From the NCBI GenBank assembly GCA_964570935.1, contig CAZMZP010000017.1, positions 1 to 48,024 of the forward strand: DNA of 48,024 bases. Reading direction: 5' to 3'. Made by a program: the position numbers and the translations under genes. The DNA comes from JAFGJU01 sp964570935. Lineage in GTDB: Bacteria; Eisenbacteria; RBG-16-71-46; JAFGJU01. This document shows, in pieces, positions 38,608 through 47,637 of this stretch (positions within the stretch are counted from its first letter, which is position 1; each line of letters starts with the position of its first letter). The notes beneath the pieces are model-generated. The model worked only from the letters and a program-made list of their open reading frames with translations. It was not told where the DNA came from and ran no database searches.

Positions 38608-40917
38608 TCACTCCAAGTAGGACTCGTTCACGAGGACTTCGCGGGGTTTGCTCCCGTCCGCGGGACCGACCACTCCGGTTTCCTCGAGCCTGTCCATCAG
38701 TCTGGCGGCCCTGGAGTAACCTATCTTGAGCCTTCGCTGGAGCAAGGACACGGAGCCGTGCTTGTGAGTGATGACCACGCGAGTGGCCTCGCGAATCAGC
38801 TCGTCGTCGTCCTCGGATTCCCCGTCTGCCGTCAGAGACGGCTCCGATAGGTCCACGGACGGCCTGGCCATCCAGCTGAACTCTCTGAGGTACGAGACCA
38901 CCCGCTCCACGTCCTTCTCCGACACGTAGCAGCCGTGGAGTCTCTCGGGTTCAGCGCGGCCCGGGGGCAGGTACAGCATGTCGCCGTTCCCCAGCAGGGA
39001 CTCGGCGCCGTTCATGTCCAGGATGGTCCGCGAGTCGACTTTCGAGGCCACCTGGAACGCGATCCGGGTGGGGAAATTGGCCTTGATCACACCCGTGATG
39101 ACGTCCACGCTGGGTCTCTGCGTCGCGAGTATGAGGTGGATTCCCACTGCCCTGGCCATCTGGGCCAGGCGGGCGATGGGCTCTTCGATTTCCGTCGGGA
39201 GCATGCACATCAAGTCCGCCAGCTCGTCAATGATGACGAGCACGTACGGCAGTATGTCCGAGCCCTCCTCGCGGGCCTTCTCGTTGTAGCTGTCGACGTT
39301 CCTGACCCCTCTGCCGGCCAGGACGTGGTAACGCTGCTCCATCTCCTTCACGACCCAGCGCAGACTCTTGCTGGCCTCCCTGGCGTCACTGATCACCGGG
39401 GACACGAGATGCGGCGTGCCGTTGTACGCCGTGAGCTCGAGTTTCTTGGGGTCTATCATGAGCAAGTTGAGCTCTCTCGGAGACAGCCGGTAGAGCAGGC
39501 TGAGTATGATGCTGTTTATGCAGACGCTCTTGCCCGAACCCGTGGCGCCGGCTATGAGCAGGTGAGGCATTCTCGCCAGGTCAGCGTAGAAGCAGCCGCC
39601 CTGCGTGTCCTTGCCCAGGGCCAGCACGAGGCGGCCCTTCTGGTCCGCGAAATCAGCGGCGGACAGCAACTGCTTTATGAAGACGATGGAATGATGCGCG
39701 TTCGGGACCTCGATGCCCACCGCGGCCTTGCCGGGCACCGGAGTGAGGAGTCTTATGCGCGACACCTTCAGCCCCAGCGCGAGGTCCTCGGCTCTGCTGG
39801 CGATCTGGTTCACGGTTATGCCCGATCCCGGCTCATAGTCGAATCTTGTGATTACGGGACCGGGATGGACTTCCGCGACTCTACCCGTGACACCGAAGTT
39901 GGATAAACGTTCTTCGATGCGCTTCGAGGCATCCAGGAGCTCGTCCTTGCTCATGTAAGTCTCGGGTTCGGTCGGGTCGTCCAGGAAAGATATGGGAGGC
40001 AGCCGGAACTCGAACTCACCTTGAGGCGGTTCTGTCCTGGCCGGCCCCCTGCGCGCGGGCTCCCTGCCCTGCTCCTCCGGCCAGAGCTCGTCCTTCCGGC
40101 CGGCAGCCGCGGCCGCCGCCGGGGCCTCAGCCGGGACAGGTCGGGCGAACGCGGGCGCCCCGGCGGCCTCTCTGTCAGGGACGCGCGGCGCCCCGCCGGG
40201 CTTGGTCACGATTGTGGGCTTGGCGGCCTCCTTCGGCCGCGCCTCGGGCTTCTCGGGGAACTTCTCCGGCCTGGACCTCGCGGCCTCCCGGGCCGCCTTG
40301 ACTTCGGGTGTCTTCTTTTCGGCCAGCTTCTCCAGGTGCTTCGCGCGCGCCAGCAGGAACCAACGTCTGAGTACGGACCCCAGCTTTGCGAAGAGACCCA
40401 GGTATTTCACCCCGGGCACCAGAGCCGTTTCGAGGGCCACGAACGTGAGGACGACAAACAGGCTCCAGCAGACCACCGTGGCGCCGAAGTTCCCGAACAC
40501 CGTGCGGCCGCTGTCTATCACGTCCAGGCCGAGCCTTCCGGCCGCGGCCACGGACGCTTCCCTGGAAAACCCCGGCAGCAAAGCCAGGCCCAGGGAGAAC
40601 ACGAAGGCCAGGAGCAGCGTGAATGAGGTCTGGAGCCAGAGTCTGCCCGGCGCTCTCCGGGCCAGACGGTTCCACGACCACGCCAGCAGAAGCGCGGCCA
40701 GCGGCCATGGGAAGACAAACCCGAGGTGAGAGTAGAAGAAGTGCGCCACGCGAGCTCCGACGGAACCGAACGCGTTGGCGACGTTGCCTTCCCCCTGGGA
40801 CAGCAACCCCACGTCCTCTCTGTGGTACGTGAGCAGGCTCGACAGCAGCATCACGCCCGCCACAAGCAGGACCACGCCGGTAATTATCGAACGCGTCGCG
40901 GGGCTTCTCTTGCCCAA
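38608..40917 (-). CDS. ftsK: DNA translocase FtsK
   Basis: A 769-aa DNA translocase of the FtsK/SpoIIIE family, which pumps DNA at the division septum. Four N-terminal membrane helices lie at about 11-30, 60-82, 98-117 and 145-168. A Pro/Ala/Glu-rich linker (190-300) follows. The motor has Walker A GATGSGKSV (457-465) and Walker B VLVIIDELADLM (around 565). The C-terminal gamma winged helix (about 700-769; KIGYSRAARLMDRLEETGVVG) recognises polar DNA sequences. The TTG start has AAAGGAGAG 9 nt above. It lies between ahcY and rimO, close to both, and is of normal length for a short-linker FtsK. Confidence 0.94.
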   Translation of the reverse strand: MGKRSPATRSIITGVVLLVAGVMLLSSLLTYHREDVGLLSQGEGNVANAFGSVGARVAHFFYSHLGFVFPWPLAALLLAWSWNRLARRAPGRLWLQTSFTLLLAFVFSLGLALLPGFSREASVAAAGRLGLDVIDSGRTVFGNFGATVVCWSLFVVLTFVALETALVPGVKYLGLFAKLGSVLRRWFLLARAKHLEKLAEKKTPEVKAAREAARSRPEKFPEKPEARPKEAAKPTIVTKPGGAPRVPDREAAGAPAFARPVPAEAPAAAAAAGRKDELWPEEQGREPARRGPARTEPPQGEFEFRLPPISFLDDPTEPETYMSKDELLDASKRIEERLSNFGVTGRVAEVHPGPVITRFDYEPGSGITVNQIASRAEDLALGLKVSRIRLLTPVPGKAAVGIEVPNAHHSIVFIKQLLSAADFADQKGRLVLALGKDTQGGCFYADLARMPHLLIAGATGSGKSVCINSIILSLLYRLSPRELNLLMIDPKKLELTAYNGTPHLVSPVISDAREASKSLRWVVKEMEQRYHVLAGRGVRNVDSYNEKAREEGSDILPYVLVIIDELADLMCMLPTEIEEPIARLAQMARAVGIHLILATQRPSVDVITGVIKANFPTRIAFQVASKVDSRTILDMNGAESLLGNGDMLYLPPGRAEPERLHGCYVSEKDVERVVSYLREFSWMARPSVDLSEPSLTADGESEDDDELIREATRVVITHKHGSVSLLQRRLKIGYSRAARLMDRLEETGVVGPADGSKPREVLVNESYLE

Positions 40918-40953
40918 GGAACCAGACTCTCCTTTCTCGGCCCGCTTCGGAGT

Positions 40954-42210
40954 CTACGTGCCGATCTCCCAGGAGGAAAGATAGCGGCTCTGCTCCTCGG
41001 TCAGAGTGTCGATGCGTACTCCCATCGCTTCCAGCTTGAGCCGGGCCACCTGCGAGTCTATCTCCGGCGGCACGGGGTAGACCCTCTTGTCGAGCGCCCG
41101 TCCCTTACCGGCCAGAAACTCGGTGCAGAGCGACTGATTCGCGAAACTCATGTCCATGACTGAGGCGGGATGTCCCTCGGCGGCGGCCAGGTTGATGAGC
41201 CGTCCCTCTCCGAGGACGAATATCTTCCTGCCGTTCCCAAGCGTGAATTCCTCGACGAATTCCCGCATCGGTCTCCTCGACACCGAGATTTTCTGCAGTC
41301 CCGCGAGGTTCAATTCCACGTTGAAGTGACCCGAGTTCGCGACCACGGCCCCGTCCTTCATGGCCTCGAAGTGCTCGACGCTGATGACGTTGACGTCGCC
41401 GGTCAGCGTGACGAACACGTCCCCTATCCTGGCGGCGTCCGCGATGGGCATCACTCTGTACCCGTCCATCACGGCCTCGAGGGCCCTCAGAGGGTCGACC
41501 TCGGTCACGATCACTCTCGCGCCGGCGCCCTTGGCCCTCATTGCCACTCCGCGGCCGCACCAGCCGTAGCCGCACACCACGAAGTCACTGCCGGCAAGGA
41601 GCAGGTTCGTGCATCTCAGGATTCCATCCACTGTGCTCTGGCCCGTGCCGTAGCGGTTGTCGAACAGATGTTTCGTGTTGGCGTCGTTGACGGCGATTAT
41701 CGGATACGCCAGGAGCTTGCTCTTTTCCAGACTGCGCAGCCGGTTCACTCCCGTGGTCGTCTCTTCGGTGCCGCCCAGCACGGAGGCCACGAGGTCCTTT
41801 CGGCGGCTGTGCAGCTCCGACACCAGGTCGGCGCCGTCGTCCATGGTGACCATGGGTTTCAGGTCCAGCGCGGCGTTTATGTGGTCGTAGTAGAGCTTGG
41901 TGTCCTCGCCCTTCACGGCGAACACCTGGGCCCCGAAGTCGGACACGAGAGAGGCGGCCACGTCGTCCTGGGTGCTCAGCGGGTTGGACGCGCAGAGCCG
42001 GACCTCCGCGCCTCCCTCCATCAGTGTTATTACCAGATTCGCAGTCTCGCTAGTGACGTGAAGACAAGCAGATACGCGAAGCCCTTTGAGTGGTTTCTGG
42101 GAGTTGAATCTCTGCCTTATCGCCCTCAGCACGGGCATGTTTCTCTCGGCCCATTCTATCTTCGCCTTCCCGGCCGGGCCGAGCTTCACGTCTCTAACAT
42201 CGCTTGGCAT
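40954..42210 (-). CDS. ahcY: S-adenosylhomocysteinase, archaeal/Thermotoga-type
   Basis: A 418-aa NAD-dependent hydrolase that splits S-adenosylhomocysteine into adenosine and homocysteine. The substrate region reads CLHVTSET (about 49-56). The catalytic segment DDGADLVSELH, Glu in GGTEETTTGVNRL, and Lys/Asp in NDANTKHLFDNRYGTG are intact. The NAD-binding loop is GYGWCGRGVA. The C-terminus ends SSWEIGT, lacking the KPDHYRY-type tail that reaches the neighbouring subunit's NAD in ordinary bacterial and eukaryotic enzymes. Archaeal and thermophile enzymes are of this short form, and one such archaeal enzyme prefers S-inosylhomocysteine. It follows metK by 21 nt with an excellent AGGAGGT, so the two methyl-cycle steps are coupled. 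Confidence 0.93.
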   Translation of the reverse strand: MPSDVRDVKLGPAGKAKIEWAERNMPVLRAIRQRFNSQKPLKGLRVSACLHVTSETANLVITLMEGGAEVRLCASNPLSTQDDVAASLVSDFGAQVFAVKGEDTKLYYDHINAALDLKPMVTMDDGADLVSELHSRRKDLVASVLGGTEETTTGVNRLRSLEKSKLLAYPIIAVNDANTKHLFDNRYGTGQSTVDGILRCTNLLLAGSDFVVCGYGWCGRGVAMRAKGAGARVIVTEVDPLRALEAVMDGYRVMPIADAARIGDVFVTLTGDVNVISVEHFEAMKDGAVVANSGHFNVELNLAGLQKISVSRRPMREFVEEFTLGNGRKIFVLGEGRLINLAAAEGHPASVMDMSFANQSLCTEFLAGKGRALDKRVYPVPPEIDSQVARLKLEAMGVRIDTLTEEQSRYLSSWEIGT

Positions 42211-42231
42211 CTGACCTCCTTGAACCCGAGC

Positions 42232-43374
42232 TCAACGTCCCTTCTTCAGCACGTCCACCATGTCGCACAGCTCCCACGTGAAGTCCGCATCTTCCCTGCC
42301 GAAATGTCCGTATGCGGCGGTCTTGCGGTAGATCGGGCGCCTGAGCCGGAGCCGCTTGATGATGGCCGCCGGTCTCAGGTCAAAGTGCTTGCGCACCAGC
42401 TTCTGAATCTGGTCATCGGGGATTCTACCGGTGCCGAACGTCTCTATGGTCACGGACACCGGCTCCGCTTTGCCGATGGCGTACGCAACCTGTATCTCAC
42501 ACCTGGTCGCCAGCCCCGCTGCCACCACGTTCTTCGCCACGTGCCTGCAGGCGTACGAGGCCGACCTGTCGACCTTGGACGGATCCTTGCCGGAGAAACA
42601 TCCTCCTCCGTGGCTCCCGACGCCTCCGTAGGTATCCACGATGATCTTTCTGCCCGTGAGGCCGGTGTCCGCGAGCGGGCCTCCCTTTTCGAACCTGCCG
42701 GTGGGGTTTATGTGATACGTCACTTTCCCCTTGTCCATCAGCCTTGCCGGTATTGTCGGCTTGATCACCTTGGCGATGATGTCGGCCTTTATCTTTGACT
42801 GCGGCACGTCAGGGTTGTGCTGTGCCGACACAACGACCGTGTCGACCCTGACCGGCTTGCCGTCCTCGTACTCAACCGTGACCTGTGTCTTCCCGTCGGG
42901 ACGAAGATACGGGATGATGCGCTTCTTCCTGACCTCCGCCAGCCGCCTCGCGAGCCGATGCGCCAGCATTATCGGCAGCGGCATGAGCTCCGGGGTTTCC
43001 GTCGTGGCGTACCCGAACATGAGGCCCTGGTCGCCGGCCCCGAGCCGGTTCACTCCTCTGGCTATGTCCGCCGACTGGTCGTCTATCGACGTGATTACGG
43101 CGCAGGTCTCGTAATCAAAACCGTACTTCGCATCCGTGTAGCCCACGTCCCGTATGACTCTGCGGACTACTTCCGGTATCTCGACGTAGCATCTCGTGGT
43201 GATCTCTCCGGCAACGAACGCCAGGCCGGTCGTCACGAGGGTTTCGCAGGCAACCCGCGCGTAGGGGTCCTCCGCGAGCATCGCGTCCAGGATGGCGTCG
43301 GACACCTGGTCTGCGACCTTGTCCGGATGGCCTTCGGTCACGGATTCTGACGTGAAGAGATGTCTCTTCCCCAT
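42232..43374 (-). CDS. metK: S-adenosylmethionine synthetase
   Basis: A 380-aa enzyme that makes S-adenosylmethionine from methionine and ATP. The N-terminal SESVTEGHPDKVADQVSDA segment, the GAGDQG motif (residues about 112-117) and the phosphate-binding loop GGGCFSGKDPSKVDRS are as in the family, with Cys instead of the usual Ala in GGGAFSGKDP. The ATG follows GGGAGGT. It lies 16 nt after the nucleotidyltransferase and 21 nt before ahcY, so both methyl-cycle genes share a transcript. I saw no SAM riboswitch; there is too little leader space for one directly upstream. Confidence 0.95.
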   Translation of the reverse strand: MGKRHLFTSESVTEGHPDKVADQVSDAILDAMLAEDPYARVACETLVTTGLAFVAGEITTRCYVEIPEVVRRVIRDVGYTDAKYGFDYETCAVITSIDDQSADIARGVNRLGAGDQGLMFGYATTETPELMPLPIMLAHRLARRLAEVRKKRIIPYLRPDGKTQVTVEYEDGKPVRVDTVVVSAQHNPDVPQSKIKADIIAKVIKPTIPARLMDKGKVTYHINPTGRFEKGGPLADTGLTGRKIIVDTYGGVGSHGGGCFSGKDPSKVDRSASYACRHVAKNVVAAGLATRCEIQVAYAIGKAEPVSVTIETFGTGRIPDDQIQKLVRKHFDLRPAAIIKRLRLRRPIYRKTAAYGHFGREDADFTWELCDMVDVLKKGR

Positions 43375-43390
43375 TCACTAACCTCCCATT

Positions 43391-44371
43391 CTAAGTGAGC
43401 TGAACCTCGGAGGAATCCCCGACGTTCACCATCTTGAACGCTCCCCTCACTGTGGCGTTCTCGCCAACCACCGAGCCGTCCAAGAGTATGTTCTCCACGC
43501 ACGCGTTCGCGTTTATGATGCAGTTGCGCACGATAGAGTCGCTGACTACGGCTCCGGGGGCCACGGACACGTGAGGGCCCACGATGCAGTTCTCTATGCG
43601 CGCCGTCTTGTCGACCGCGACCGGCGGCACCACGACGCTGCCAGGGATGTTGGGCTGACGCTTGACCAACTCCAGCAGGTCTCTGTTCGCGCTCAGCAGA
43701 GTCTCGGTCTTCCCGCAGTCGTACCAGCCGTGAACGGGAAACGTGCGCATCTCGGCACCCCTGCCCAGCATCAGCTGGAGGGCGTCGGTGAGCTGGTATT
43801 CACCCTTCGTCTTTATCTTCCTGTGCATGATCTGACCGATGCTCTCGAACATCAGGATTGTGTCCGCTATGTAGTAGACTCCCACGATGGCCAGGTTGCT
43901 GGGCGGAACCTCGGGCTTCTCCACCAGCCTCTTCACGCGGCCGTTGGTGACCTGGACCACGCCGAAGTTCGTGGGGTCGCTCACTTCCTTGACGCCGATG
44001 TAGTTCCGCCGGCCGGAGACCACCTTCGAGAAGTCGGCCTTGAAGATGGTGTCGCCCAGCACTATGAGCGCCGGGGCGTTCTTGATGTGGGCCTCAGTCA
44101 GGTACACCGCGTGGCCCAGCCCCTTCCTCTCGCGCTGCTCCACGTAGGTGACGGAAAGCTTGTAGTTCTTCTTTACGTAATCCCTGATCCTGTCGCCCAT
44201 GTACCCGACCACCATCACGACCTCTCTTATACCGAGCTCGGGCAGCTGGTCAAGGATGTGCGCCAGAATCGGTTTGCCGGCCACTATCATCAGCGCCTTC
44301 GGGACGGTGTGAGTGTGGGGACGAAGTCGGGTCCCCACGCCGGCGACGGGGATTATCGCCTTGGTTCTCAT
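43391..44371 (-). CDS. Sugar-phosphate nucleotidyltransferase with left-handed beta-helix tail
   Basis: A 326-aa enzyme that activates a sugar 1-phosphate with a nucleoside triphosphate. The signature VGTRLRPHTHTVPKALM is at 12-28; the metal/sugar region and VEKPEVPPSN follow. Residues about 235-326 contain hexapeptide-like repeats (IENCIVGPHVSVAPGAVVSDSIVRNC...) of a left-handed beta-helix. It resembles RmlA- and GlmU-like thymidylyl- or uridylyltransferases, but sugar and base cannot be read from sequence. The ATG overlaps the stop of the isomerase gene as ATGA, so the isomerase-nucleotidyltransferase pair is coupled and probably works on mannose or glucose phosphates. Confidence 0.86.
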   Translation of the reverse strand: MRTKAIIPVAGVGTRLRPHTHTVPKALMIVAGKPILAHILDQLPELGIREVVMVVGYMGDRIRDYVKKNYKLSVTYVEQRERKGLGHAVYLTEAHIKNAPALIVLGDTIFKADFSKVVSGRRNYIGVKEVSDPTNFGVVQVTNGRVKRLVEKPEVPPSNLAIVGVYYIADTILMFESIGQIMHRKIKTKGEYQLTDALQLMLGRGAEMRTFPVHGWYDCGKTETLLSANRDLLELVKRQPNIPGSVVVPPVAVDKTARIENCIVGPHVSVAPGAVVSDSIVRNCIINANACVENILLDGSVVGENATVRGAFKMVNVGDSSEVQLT

Positions 44372-45435
44372 GCGGCTTTCTCCTCCGATAGCCTTCTCTT
44401 GAGCTCCTGTATTCTGTGGACCGGAGTCGGGTCTTCTCCGTTCAGGAAGGCCAGGTAAATGCTAGCGAAATCCCCGACGTAAATCAATGAGAATATTCTA
44501 GTAACGAGACTTCTGCCCTCGCTCCACGTCTCTCCGGCGGCCACCCCGTCGGCCCTCATCAGCTCCAACGTGATGGAGATCCTCCTCGCGACCCTGGGGT
44601 GCTCCGAGGCGTCCCTCAGCACCGCGACCGCGAAGGGAGTCCCCGGCGCCTTGGCCCCCCGCCATCCCACGATCTCGTTGTGGTCGAGCTCTGGAAACAC
44701 GTTCGTGAAGGCCGGGACCTTGCTGTTCTCGTTGAACTGGCATTTCCACCTGAGCGCGGCGCACTGGGTAAGCCGCGTGCCGTACGTAACGACCGTCTTT
44801 CCGTGAAGCGACAGAGCCAGTTGTTTCGCGCTGTTGTCGGCCGACTGTACGCGCTCGGCGCAGGCCTCGGCCTTCTTCCGCAGCAGGGCGACGGTCTCCT
44901 CGACTTCTCCGGGCTCCTCGGGGAGGATGGAAAGACGCCTCAGCACGTCGAGGGTCATGAAGAACGAATACCCGACGGCGGCCCTGGGCGGCAGGCCTTC
45001 CTCCATCTTGAGGAACGGCACTCCGTCAAGAAGCGCCCTTCTCTGGAGCTCGCCACCCGAGCCCATGCAGACCAGACCGGCCCGTCGCTTCTTCGCCTCC
45101 TCGTACAGAGAGAGCGTCTCCTCGGTGTTCCCGGAATAGCTGGAGCAGAAGAACAGCGTCTCCGGCCCGGCAAACCCCGGGGGGACATACTCTCTGACCA
45201 CTAGGCACGGGGCTTCCGCTCTCTCGTCCATCAGCGTCTTCACGATATCGCCGGCGATGGCGGAGCCTCCCAGCCCGCCCACGACCACGTTCCGGTATCC
45301 GGTCTTGGGCGCGCCGACCCGAACGCTGGAGCTGACGACCAGCGCCTTCTCGATGTGCTCCGGCATGGCGTGCACCATGCCAAGCATGCCGGAGGCGTCT
45401 AGGCTGCGCATCTCCGAAAGCGAATCCAAAATCAT
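44368..45435 (-). CDS. Bifunctional phosphoglucose/phosphomannose isomerase
   Basis: A 355-aa isomerase with two SIS domains, of the archaeal-type bifunctional PGI/PMI family, which interconverts glucose 6-phosphate or mannose 6-phosphate with fructose 6-phosphate. The SIS motif region VGGLGGSAIAGD (about 53-64), the phosphate-binding SYSGNTEETLS (about 98-108) and the LDHNEIVGW segment with the catalytic Glu and His are present. The reading frame extends 30 codons further upstream into ptsI, but the ATG at 45435 (MILDSLSEM) has AGGAGAAG before it and is the better start. It is 40 nt after ptsI, and its stop overlaps the nucleotidyltransferase start, linking PTS import to hexose-phosphate conversion. 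Confidence 0.9.
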   Translation of the reverse strand: MILDSLSEMRSLDASGMLGMVHAMPEHIEKALVVSSSVRVGAPKTGYRNVVVGGLGGSAIAGDIVKTLMDERAEAPCLVVREYVPPGFAGPETLFFCSSYSGNTEETLSLYEEAKKRRAGLVCMGSGGELQRRALLDGVPFLKMEEGLPPRAAVGYSFFMTLDVLRRLSILPEEPGEVEETVALLRKKAEACAERVQSADNSAKQLALSLHGKTVVTYGTRLTQCAALRWKCQFNENSKVPAFTNVFPELDHNEIVGWRGAKAPGTPFAVAVLRDASEHPRVARRISITLELMRADGVAAGETWSEGRSLVTRIFSLIYVGDFASIYLAFLNGEDPTPVHRIQELKRRLSEEKAA

Positions 45436-45475
45436 GGCGACTTCTCCTGGAACGGGTGAATGCCGAACTGTCTCG

Positions 45476-47236
45476 TCAGGGAAGAGTGATCTGCGGGAAC
45501 CTGCTGGCAATCTTCTCCTCCACAAGGCGCCTCACGTCGGCGGCAGTGGAGAGACAGAGCGCCCTCTCGGCAAGCTCTTTGGCCTCGGCGTAGGTCACCG
45601 AACGCACGATTGTCTTTATCTCCGGGAGCAGGTAGGGGCTCGTGCTGAACTCGTCGAGCCCGAGTCCCAGCAAAATGACCGCTCCGGCGGGGTCACCGCA
45701 CATCTCTCCGCAGACCCCCACCCAGATGTCGTGCTTGTGACCAGTCTCGACAAGCGTCCTTATTGCCCTCAGAATCGCCGGGTGCAGGGGCTCGTACAGA
45801 TGCGCGATCTTCTCGTTGCCTCTGTCCACCGCCAGCGTGTACTGAATCAGATCGTTGGTGCCTATGCTGAAGAAGTCTGCTTCCTGGGCCAGGGAATCGG
45901 CTATGAACACCGCGGCGGGCGTCTCGGCCATGATCCCCACCTCACAGTTCTCGCCGAAGGGCACGCGCTTTGACCTCAGCTCGTCCTTGACCTCCCTGCA
46001 CAAGGCGTTGGCCTGCCTCAGCTCGTCCAGACTCGAGATCATCGGAAACATCAACTTCACGTTGCCCACGGCGGCCGCCCGGAAGATGGCCCTGAGCTGA
46101 ATCTTGAATATCTCCGTCCTTTCCAGGGAGAATCTTATCCCGCGCCATCCCAGGAAGGGGTTGTTCTCCCGCTCGGTCCCGAGATAGGAGGCGAACTTGT
46201 CCCCTCCCACGTCCACAGTGCGGATTATGACCGGGTACGGATGCAGGAGTTCGGCCACCTTCCGGTAGGCATCGTACTGCTCGTCTTCCGAAGGCAGCCT
46301 GACGCTCTTCATGTAGAAAAACTCGGTTCTGAAAAGCCCCACTCCCCTGGCGCCCCTGTCGAGCGCCAGCTGGGCCTCCTCCGGCATCTCGATGTTTGCC
46401 GAAAGCTCGATCTGCCTGCCGTCGAGGGTGACGGCGGGGAGCTCGCGAATGTGCTGCAGCGCGCCTTCCAGCTCCAGGAACTGTGCGCGCCTTCTCGTGT
46501 ACTCCCTGAGTGCCTGGTCGTCCGGATGGATTTCCACCAAGCCCCTGCTCCCGTCCACCACCACCGTGTCGCCCTGTTTCACGTGCAGGGTGGCGTACTT
46601 CAAGCCCACGACGGCGGGGATGCCGCGCGCGCGGGCCATGATGGCGGAGTGTGAGGTCCGACCTCCCGAGTCCGTCGCGATCCCCAGAATCGTATCCTGA
46701 TTTAGAAAAGCCGCCTCGCTGGGCGTGAGGTCGTGGGTCACCAGGATCACCTGGCCGCTGATGTCCCCGAGGCTCCTCCGCGGCTTGCCCAGGAGATGCC
46801 TGATCACCCTGCGCTTCACGTCGCGCACGTCGGCCGCCGTGCTCCGGAAGTGTTCCTCCTCCAGCGCATCGAACTCTTCGGCGACCTTCGACAGGGTGCG
46901 CCTGTAGGCGAACTCCGCGTTCTTGCGCTCGTCGCGTATGACGCGCACCGTCTCCTTGACCGCCACCACGTCGTCCAGTATCTGCAGATGGGCGTCGAAC
47001 ACCTTGGCCTGCTCGTTGCCCAGCTCCTGCCTTATCGTATCCTTCACCTGGTCGATCTCCGCCCGTGTGATGGCCAACGCGGCCCTGAACCTCGCCAGCT
47101 CGGGTCCGACCTCCTCGGGAGACAGAGTCTTCTCCCTTATGTGCAGCTCCTCGAGCTCCAGGATGTAGACCTTACCGACTGCGATGCCCGGAGACGCCGC
47201 GACGCCGCGCAACACTCTTGATCCCGATGTGGCCAT
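45476..47236 (-). CDS. ptsI: PTS enzyme I
   Basis: A 586-aa phosphoenolpyruvate-protein phosphotransferase that starts the PTS phosphoryl relay. The phosphohistidine segment is GGRTSHSAIMAR with His196. The N-terminal HPr-binding helical part (25-150), the PEP-binding segment MISSLDELR and the Cys-containing GVCGEMCGD are typical. The DFFSIGTNDLIQYTLAVDRGN segment is also conserved. Length is normal. The ATG follows HPr by 12 nt with a weak ribosome site, so it is probably translated by coupling to ptsH. It is followed by the PGI/PMI gene. Confidence 0.95.
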   Translation of the reverse strand: MATSGSRVLRGVAASPGIAVGKVYILELEELHIREKTLSPEEVGPELARFRAALAITRAEIDQVKDTIRQELGNEQAKVFDAHLQILDDVVAVKETVRVIRDERKNAEFAYRRTLSKVAEEFDALEEEHFRSTAADVRDVKRRVIRHLLGKPRRSLGDISGQVILVTHDLTPSEAAFLNQDTILGIATDSGGRTSHSAIMARARGIPAVVGLKYATLHVKQGDTVVVDGSRGLVEIHPDDQALREYTRRRAQFLELEGALQHIRELPAVTLDGRQIELSANIEMPEEAQLALDRGARGVGLFRTEFFYMKSVRLPSEDEQYDAYRKVAELLHPYPVIIRTVDVGGDKFASYLGTERENNPFLGWRGIRFSLERTEIFKIQLRAIFRAAAVGNVKLMFPMISSLDELRQANALCREVKDELRSKRVPFGENCEVGIMAETPAAVFIADSLAQEADFFSIGTNDLIQYTLAVDRGNEKIAHLYEPLHPAILRAIRTLVETGHKHDIWVGVCGEMCGDPAGAVILLGLGLDEFSTSPYLLPEIKTIVRSVTYAEAKELAERALCLSTAADVRRLVEEKIASRFPQITLP

Positions 47237-47248
47237 AAGAAAGACCCG

Positions 47249-47518
47249 CTATACCCCTTCGTAGAACCTGTTCTCGACCAGGGTCACCAACGCGGCGACG
47301 GCCTGCTCCTCGTCCGCGCCCTTGGCCCTGATCGTGACGGACGAGCCGTACTCCGCGACCAAAGAGATGACGCCCAGGATGCTCTTTCCGTTCACCTCTA
47401 TCCCGTCCTTCATGACCCAGACATCCGACTTGAAGCGCGCCGCAGTCTTCACAAACGACGATGCGGACCTCAGGTGGAGGCCAGGGTCGTTCACGATCTT
47501 GACTATCCTTTCAACCAT
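47249..47518 (-). CDS. ptsH: HPr phosphocarrier protein
   Basis: An 89-aa HPr, the phosphocarrier between enzyme I and the EII proteins. The active-site loop is DPGLHLRSAS with the phospho-His at position 15 and Arg17; the Pro usually following Arg is Ser. The regulatory-Ser region reads VNGKSILGV (Ser47 here). The frame stays open upstream to 47797, but the ATG at 47518 gives the exact HPr length and a GAGAAGAG precedes it. The extra upstream stretch overlaps the EIID gene and is rejected. It lies 119 nt after EIID and 12 nt before ptsI. Confidence 0.92.
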   Translation of the reverse strand: MVERIVKIVNDPGLHLRSASSFVKTAARFKSDVWVMKDGIEVNGKSILGVISLVAEYGSSVTIRAKGADEEQAVAALVTLVENRFYEGV

Positions 47519-47637
47519 CTCTTCTCGGCCTGTGAGCGTCCGGACCCCTCCCGATGCAGCGCCGCTCGGAACGGTCTTCTGCCTCCGGGGCACGGCCCTT
47601 CCGGTTGCTTCGCGAGTCCGGACGGAAACACAGCATA

